Part shown: in pieces, positions 1-3,268 of the stretch
How positions within the stretch are numbered: position 1 is the first letter of the stretch
Layout of the letters: each line of letters opens with the position of its first letter
Notes under the pieces: generated by a model
Databases searched by the model: none
The model's input: only the letters and a program-made list of their open reading frames with translations
Told to the model about the DNA's origin: nothing
Source of the DNA: DATKNA01 sp035541595
GTDB lineage: Bacteria > Actinomycetota > Actinomycetes > Actinomycetales > Kineosporiaceae
Length of the DNA stretch: 5,582 bases
Assembly (NCBI GenBank): GCA_035541595.1
Contig: DATKNA010000303.1
Coordinates: 1 to 5,582 of the forward strand
Direction: 5' to 3'
Program-made: the position numbers and the translations under genes

Positions 1-286
1 GGACGGCCGGGGCCATCTTGTCGGTGACGGTGCCCGAGACGACCATGAGGTCCGCCTGGCGCGGGCCGTGGGCGAACGGGATCACGCCGAGCCGGATGAC
101 GTCGTGCCGGCCCATGCTGGCCGCGATGAACTCGATCGCGCAGCACGCGAGGCCGAAGTTGAAGACCCAGAGGCTGTAGCGGCGGCCCCAGTTGAGGACC
201 AGGCGCAGCGGGTGCGGCGCGACGGCCTGCAGCCCGCCGACCGAGGGCATGCCGAGCTCGACGGGCGGGGCGCCGGCGCGCGTCAC
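1..286 (-). CDS. nuoB: NADH-quinone oxidoreductase subunit B (NuoB), N-terminal part, cut by window edge
   Basis: NuoB is the peripheral-arm subunit of respiratory complex I that carries the terminal iron-sulfur cluster N2 and passes electrons to menaquinone at the membrane interface. The 95 codons visible contain the family hallmark around residues 32-55 (NWGRRYSLWVFNFGLACCAIEF). Cys48-Cys49 are the first two N2 ligands. GPRQADLMVVSGTVTDKMAP follows at about 74-93. The other two cysteines lie beyond the left edge. The GTG at 286 is chosen because it overlaps the nuoA stop as GTGA, which implies translational coupling; ATG at 250 is a possible alternative. The wording GVIPFAHGPRQADLMVVSGTVTDKM matches, from memory, the second-type NuoB of actinobacteria (as in Streptomyces nuoB2) better than the canonical one. 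The family is certain; the subtype is an inference. Confidence 0.95.
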   Translation of the reverse strand, partial: MTRAGAPPVELGMPSVGGLQAVAPHPLRLVLNWGRRYSLWVFNFGLACCAIEFIAASMGRHDVIRLGVIPFAHGPRQADLMVVSGTVTDKMAPAV

Positions 287-645
287 GGCCACCGCAGCGC
301 CCCCCGACGCCACGCGTACAGCAAGCCGACGGCCAGCACGCCGAGGAACGCCCCCATCTCGGCGACGGTCGGCCACCCGAAGGCCTGCACGACGGTGGCC
401 CACGGGAAGAGGTAGACCGCGTCGACCGCGAACAGCACGTAAAGAAAGGCGTACAGGTAGTAGCGAACCTGGGTCTGGGACCAGCCCCGCCCCACCGGGT
501 CGACGCCGCTCTCGTACGTGGCGGTCTTCTCCCGGGTGGGCGCGGCCGGACGGAGCAGCCGGTTGGCCGCCAGGCCCGCGGCCACGAACAGGACGCCGCC
601 GAGCGCCACGGCGCCGACCACGACCCACGACTGCCCCGGGGACAT
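283..645 (-). CDS. nuoA: NADH-quinone oxidoreductase subunit A (NuoA/ND3), divergent type
   Basis: This is a small membrane subunit of complex I (ND3 family) that forms the flexible loop next to the quinone channel. It is 120 residues long, normal for the family. Three hydrophobic segments are visible at about 8-28, 60-85 and 92-112. The loop motif TYESGVDPVGRG is at 43-54, followed by QVRYYLYAFLYVLFAVDAVYLFPWA at 59-83. The family's usual loop Cys is Ser46, as in E. coli. The strongly conserved FDxE motif of helix 2 reads FAVD (72-75), so the first acidic residue is lost and the second is Asp. The ATG at 645 is preferred over longer frames because the hydrophobic N-terminus starts there and a -10-like hexamer sits 7 nt upstream. 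The gene begins the nuo operon and overlaps nuoB by 4 bp. This divergent form is typical, from memory, of second nuo clusters in actinobacteria. Confidence 0.95.
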   Translation of the reverse strand: MSPGQSWVVVGAVALGGVLFVAAGLAANRLLRPAAPTREKTATYESGVDPVGRGWSQTQVRYYLYAFLYVLFAVDAVYLFPWATVVQAFGWPTVAEMGAFLGVLAVGLLYAWRRGALRWP

Positions 646-658
646 GACAAGGACTCTA
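645..658 (-). promoter_or_regulatory. Putative leaderless promoter -10 element of nuoA
   Basis: On the minus strand TAGAGT (658 to 653) fits the actinobacterial -10 pattern TANNNT and ends 7 nt before the nuoA ATG at 645. The intervening CCTTGTC has no Shine-Dalgarno match. Transcription from such a -10 would begin at or next to the A of the start codon, giving a leaderless mRNA. No clear -35 is visible in the GC-rich stretch upstream. This is inferred from position and motif only. Confidence 0.45.
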
Positions 659-660
659 AC

Positions 661-686
661 CGGCGCCCGCGACGGCGGCGGCGCCG
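661..686 (-). terminator. GC-rich hairpin after the sigma-module operon, possible terminator
   Basis: A perfect 7-bp inverted repeat, CGGCGCC at 661-667 and GGCGCCG at 680-686 with a 12-nt loop, lies 9 bp beyond the stop codon of the 154-residue gene and just upstream of the putative nuoA -10. It could end the S8/sigma transcript. No U-rich tract follows, and in DNA this GC-rich such stems arise easily by chance, so the call is weak. Confidence 0.25.
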
Positions 687-694
687 CGCGGCGG

Positions 695-1159
695 TCAGAG
701 ATCGATCCAGGCCGTGACGACCCTGACGCCGTCCGCCGTGGTGCAGGAGATCCGGAAGGGCGAGCGGGGAACCGGCCGCACGGTGAACCAGCCCACGTCG
801 TCAACCTGGATCGGGATGACCGCGCCGTCACGCGCGGCCAGCTCGGCCCGGGCCGACTGGGCCGGCTGGATCTGGCCCAGGAGGGCGTCCGGGGTCACCT
901 CGAGCTCGATCGTCAGGTTGTGGGACGCGTAGGTCAGCGACCGCAGGCTGGCAGACTCCGACCGGGTCGCCACCAACTGCTCGGTCATCGTCTCCAGCGC
1001 GGAGTCGTAGGTGAGTGCGGCGAGCTCGGCGTCCACGGATCGCCAGGTCCAGACCGCCTTGCCGGCGTCCACGAGAGCCCCCGGCACCTCCTGCTCAGCA
1101 CGCAGGGCGGCCTGGAGCTCGGCCAGGAGCTCCTCCTCCGTCCAGTCGTCCGGCGTCAT
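695..1159 (-). CDS. Conserved-looking 154-residue protein coupled to the sigma factor, function unknown
   Basis: I do not recognise a named family, though similar proteins beside actinobacterial sigma/CHAT loci come to mind. The N-terminal part (about 5-55) is predicted helical, with ELLAELQAALRAE and the striking AVWTWRSVDAELAALTYDS at 35-53. The C-terminal part (about 82-154) alternates hydrophobic and polar residues like a small beta-sandwich: LTIELEVTP, LLGQIQP, then DDVGWFTVRPVP and a terminal VVTAWIDL. This resembles carboxypeptidase-regulatory-like or Cna-B folds. There is no signal peptide, membrane helix or zinc-binding HxxxCxxC motif, so it is not a classical zinc anti-sigma factor. 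Its ATG at 1159 overlaps the sigma stop codon as ATGA, which implies coupled translation and near-equal expression. A cytosolic sigma regulator or a protease substrate is my inference; an unrelated accessory role is possible. Confidence 0.85.
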   Translation of the reverse strand: MTPDDWTEEELLAELQAALRAEQEVPGALVDAGKAVWTWRSVDAELAALTYDSALETMTEQLVATRSESASLRSLTYASHNLTIELEVTPDALLGQIQPAQSARAELAARDGAVIPIQVDDVGWFTVRPVPRSPFRISCTTADGVRVVTAWIDL

Positions 1160-1812
1160 CGGTGTCGTCCCGTCTCTCGCGTCGTCGTCCGTGCTCCTCG
1201 CGCGGCCTCCTGCTCGGTCCGCTGCTCGGTCCGCTGCTCGGTCCGCTGCTCGGTCAGGGCGCGCACCGCCGGATGCGCCCGGAGCCGCTCGATGCAGCGG
1301 CCCCGGGTGGGTCCGATGCTCCCGACCGCGATACCCAGCCGGCGACCGATCTCGACATACGGCAGCGGCGGCTCGTGCAGGAGGAGCAGCAGCAGCTGCT
1401 GATGCTGTGGCGACAGCGACCGGAAGGCCTCGCGCAGGGCGGCCTGCCGATCCGCCGTCACGACGAGGTCGGTGACGTCGTCGGCGGGGTCGCCGCTCGG
1501 GACGTCGAACTCGCCGACCAGCTCCGACCGCTGCCGGCCGCCCCGGCCGGAGACCACCTGCAGGCACTCCCGCCGGGTGGTCGTGGCGATCCAGCCCGGC
1601 AGGGCCTGCGCCTCGCGCAGGTCGTCGAGGTGCTCCAGGAGGGCCAGCCACACCGACTGGCCGACGTCGAGCAGGTCGGTCTCGGCGAGCGTGAACCGGC
1701 GGCACACTGCGGTCACGAGCGGCGAGAACCGCTCGACCAGGGCGTTCCAGGCCTCCTGGTCGCCCGCTCGAGCCCGCCGGACGAGCGCGCCGACCGTCCC
1801 GTCGTCGGCCAC
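1156..1812 (-). CDS. ECF-like sigma-70 family RNA polymerase sigma factor
   Basis: This is a two-domain sigma factor of 218 residues that directs RNA polymerase to its own promoters. Sigma region 2 spans about 8-85: GDQEAWNALVERFSPLV, then LLDVGQSVWLALLEHL (core-binding and -10 recognition) and LPGWIATTTRREC. A linker of about 35 residues follows. Region 4 at about 121-180 has LSPQHQQLLLLLL and the helix-turn-helix YVEIGRRLGIAVGSIGPTRGRCIERLR for -35 recognition. There is no region 1 or 3. Residues 187-202 are TEQR repeated, with the last copy TEQE, in a charged tail not needed by the family fold. The start is GTG at 1812, with GGGAGG (1822-1817) 4 nt upstream. It lies 45 bp after the S8 protease gene and overlaps the next gene by 4 bp, so the three are probably one operon. 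I did not assign an ECF group, and the target promoters are unknown. Confidence 0.93.
   Translation of the reverse strand: MADDGTVGALVRRARAGDQEAWNALVERFSPLVTAVCRRFTLAETDLLDVGQSVWLALLEHLDDLREAQALPGWIATTTRRECLQVVSGRGGRQRSELVGEFDVPSGDPADDVTDLVVTADRQAALREAFRSLSPQHQQLLLLLLHEPPLPYVEIGRRLGIAVGSIGPTRGRCIERLRAHPAVRALTEQRTEQRTEQRTEQEAARGARTTTRETGRHR
1211..1258 (-). repeat. Four-copy 12-bp tandem repeat in the sigma factor tail
   Basis: On the plus strand TGCTCGGTCCGC occurs three times exactly (1211-1222, 1223-1234, 1235-1246), followed by a fourth copy that diverges in its last three bases (1247-1258). On the coding strand this yields TEQR three times and then TEQE. The unit is a multiple of three, so copy-number change would lengthen or shorten the tail without breaking the frame. 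Confidence 0.95.
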
Positions 1813-1816
1813 GGTG

Positions 1817-1822
1817 CCTCCC
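1817..1822 (-). promoter_or_regulatory. Ribosome binding site deciding the sigma factor GTG start
   Basis: GGGAGG on the minus strand, 4 nt before the GTG at 1812, is a strong Shine-Dalgarno match. It supports this non-ATG start inside the 45-bp gap after the S8 gene. No promoter or terminator is evident in the gap. Confidence 0.7.
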
Positions 1823-1857
1823 GTCAGGGTCCAGACGAGCCAGTGATGGATGCCCGA

Positions 1858-3123
1858 TCAGTACCGGCGCGCCGCGCCGGTCTTCGGCCGCTGCGCGACG
1901 TCGTCGCCGGGGTGGCGCTCGTCCCGCAGCCGCTTCGCGACCTCGCGCAGTGGTAGGCCGGCGTAGGGGTAACCGGACGCCGTGGCGAGGCCGGCGATCC
2001 GGCCGGCCACGACGGCGGCGGCGAAGGACGTGCCGCTCCAGACCGCCGTCCCGTGGAAGTCCCGCCGGACCGTACCCCCGCCCCGGAGCAGGCACGTGAC
2101 GTCGTCCTGCGTGGCGAACGGACCGGCGACGTCCGAGCCGTGGGCCACGAGGTCGACCCAGGGCTGGTCGGGGCTGAAGCTGGACAGGACGGCCCGGGTG
2201 CCGGAGGCGACGGCCAGGACGCCGTCCAGCGCCGCCGGCCACGACGGCGGCGACGTGGCGTCCTGCTCGTGGTCGTAGTTGCCGGCCGCGGCCACGAGGA
2301 CGACGCGATCGCGCAGGCGCTCGACGGCCGCGCGCACCGCGAACGGCGGCTGGTCGTCCCCCGTCACGCAGCCGAGCGAGAGGTTGACCACGTCAGCGCC
2401 GGCGGCGACGAGCCGGACCAGGCCCTTGGCGGCCTCCCACGCGGTGGCCAACCCGTCGTCACGGGTCAGCGCAGCCTTCGCCACGATCGCCGCGCCGGGG
2501 GCGTGGGCGTGGACCAGCCCGGTCACGAACGTGCCGTGCCCCTGCCAGGCCTGGGTGACCTGGTCGGAGGTCGTCTCGGTGTCGCCGAGGAAGCGGACGG
2601 CGTCGGCGAACACGGGGTGGCGGATGACCCGCGTGTCGAGCACGCCGATCACGACCCCGGATCCGTCGTCGCTCGTGACACCCGCCGGCGAAGGCAGCCG
2701 GGCCGGACCGTCGATCGGGCCGTCCGGCCCGTCCTTCGGCGAGAAGTACGGCATCGCCTCGCCGCCCATAACCACCCGGTTCTTCCCCATCGTCGGGACC
2801 CAGCCGTCCCAGCGGACCCGGCTGGAGAACCGCAGCGAGGCCATCAGCCGCTCCACCGGGTCCGCACCCTCGGGCTGGTAGTCGCCGGCGGTCACCTCGT
2901 GGATCCCGGCGACGACACCCGCGATCGCCGCCTCCAGATCCTGCGACGTGTCGAACCGCAGCAGGGACAGACCGAGCTCCGGAATGGTGTCGCCGATGGA
3001 CCCGACCCCCTCCGGGAGGAGCCCGAGCACCAGTGGGGCGTGGTCGCCGTCGACGACCACGTCCCCCGCGGAGTGCTGCCCGCCGTCGGTGCCTGTGGAG
3101 AGGTGTCGCGGTGCGTCAGTCAT
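1858..3123 (-). CDS. S8 (subtilisin-family) serine protease, predicted cytosolic
   Basis: A 421-residue peptidase with the complete subtilase catalytic set: Asp163 in VVIGVLDT, His196 in GHGTFVTGL, oxyanion-hole Asn282 in VLVAAAGN, and Ser366 in SGTSFAAAVVAGRIAGL. The DVVNLSLG core strand is at 244-251. The catalytic domain covers about 155-385. The first 150 residues have no signal peptide or membrane segment. They include VLGLLPEGVGSIGDTIPELGLSLLRFD (32-58, written here as one stretch with conserved-looking glycines) and WVPTMGKNRVV (108-118), and may form a prodomain or a partner-binding region. The ATG at 3123 is chosen because GGGGGAAGG precedes it by 9 nt; the open frame upstream to 3207 has no family-like sequence. 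It is the first gene of the S8-sigma-154-residue operon and is divergent from the TPR-CHAT gene. Intracellular substrate processing, possibly of the 154-residue protein or of the CHAT protein, is inferred. Confidence 0.96.
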   Translation of the reverse strand: MTDAPRHLSTGTDGGQHSAGDVVVDGDHAPLVLGLLPEGVGSIGDTIPELGLSLLRFDTSQDLEAAIAGVVAGIHEVTAGDYQPEGADPVERLMASLRFSSRVRWDGWVPTMGKNRVVMGGEAMPYFSPKDGPDGPIDGPARLPSPAGVTSDDGSGVVIGVLDTRVIRHPVFADAVRFLGDTETTSDQVTQAWQGHGTFVTGLVHAHAPGAAIVAKAALTRDDGLATAWEAAKGLVRLVAAGADVVNLSLGCVTGDDQPPFAVRAAVERLRDRVVLVAAAGNYDHEQDATSPPSWPAALDGVLAVASGTRAVLSSFSPDQPWVDLVAHGSDVAGPFATQDDVTCLLRGGGTVRRDFHGTAVWSGTSFAAAVVAGRIAGLATASGYPYAGLPLREVAKRLRDERHPGDDVAQRPKTGAARRY

Positions 3124-3132
3124 GTCTGTCGG

Positions 3133-3141
3133 CCTTCCCCC
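3133..3141 (-). promoter_or_regulatory. Ribosome binding site of the S8 protease gene
   Basis: GGGGGAAGG on the minus strand, 9 nt before the ATG at 3123, is a good Shine-Dalgarno sequence. It fixes the start 28 codons inside a longer open frame that begins at 3207. Confidence 0.7.
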
Positions 3142-3179
3142 GCAGCGGTTGTCGGTGGTCGGAGGAACCGCGCGCCGTC

Positions 3180-3185
3180 CTGATA
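3180..3185 (-). promoter_or_regulatory. Possible -10 element for the S8 operon
   Basis: TATCAG on the minus strand (3185 to 3180) is the only AT-leaning hexamer in the divergent spacer and partly matches TANNNT. A start site near 3174 would place the centre of the inverted repeat at 3203-3231 about 42-43 nt upstream, the usual position for activation by a CRP-type protein. The hexamer lacks the final T, so this is tentative. Confidence 0.25.
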
Positions 3186-3202
3186 CGGGCCCGGCCGCGT
3201 CG

Positions 3203-3231
3203 CGCACTCGTGACGCGTGTCACGACGTGCG
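3203..3231. promoter_or_regulatory. Inverted repeat with CRP/FNR-type operator core between divergent genes
   Basis: The core TCGTGAC-GCGT-GTCACGA (3208-3225) is a perfect 7-bp inverted repeat around a 4-bp centre. With one extra base (C3226) the arms extend by five more pairs, CGCAC (3203-3207) against GTGCG (3227-3231), for 12 paired positions per side. The core contains GTGA-N6-TCAC, the exact half-site and spacing recognised by CRP-family regulators, including the mycobacterial Crp. It lies about 90 bp before the S8 start and about 50 bp before the TPR-CHAT start, so one regulator could control both units. A binding protein is inferred, not shown. Confidence 0.6.
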
Positions 3232-3268
3232 TTGCGCCGGTCGGTGCGCGGCACCCACCCTGAGAACT

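Noticed and set aside
646..831. Longer NuoA starting at 831
   Set aside because: The extra 62 residues are Ser/Arg/Pro-rich, lie over the end of the 154-residue gene and do not belong to the ND3 fold.
1160..2242. N-terminal extension of the 154-residue protein up to 2242
   Set aside because: That stretch overlaps the sigma and S8 genes out of frame and is Arg/Pro/Gly-rich. The ATGA overlap at 1156-1159 gives a natural start.
3164..3179. GGAAC (3164-3168) with CGTC (3176-3179) as an ECF-type promoter for the TPR-CHAT gene
   Set aside because: The spacing is 7 nt instead of about 16, so it cannot be a standard ECF promoter.
2053..3183. Plus-strand open frame of 376 codons opposite the S8 protease, and another at 1015-1956 opposite the sigma factor
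   Set aside because: The compositions are biased (Arg, Gly, Asp, His), no motifs are visible, and the opposite strand has complete catalytic or sigma motifs.
3212..3235. Minus-strand GCAAC (3235-3231) and CGTC (3215-3212), 15 nt apart, as an autoregulated ECF promoter for the S8-sigma operon
   Set aside because: The -35 differs from the usual GGAAC and the -10 part lies inside the palindrome, which explains the bases equally well. It is worth recalling only if start-site data point to about 3206.
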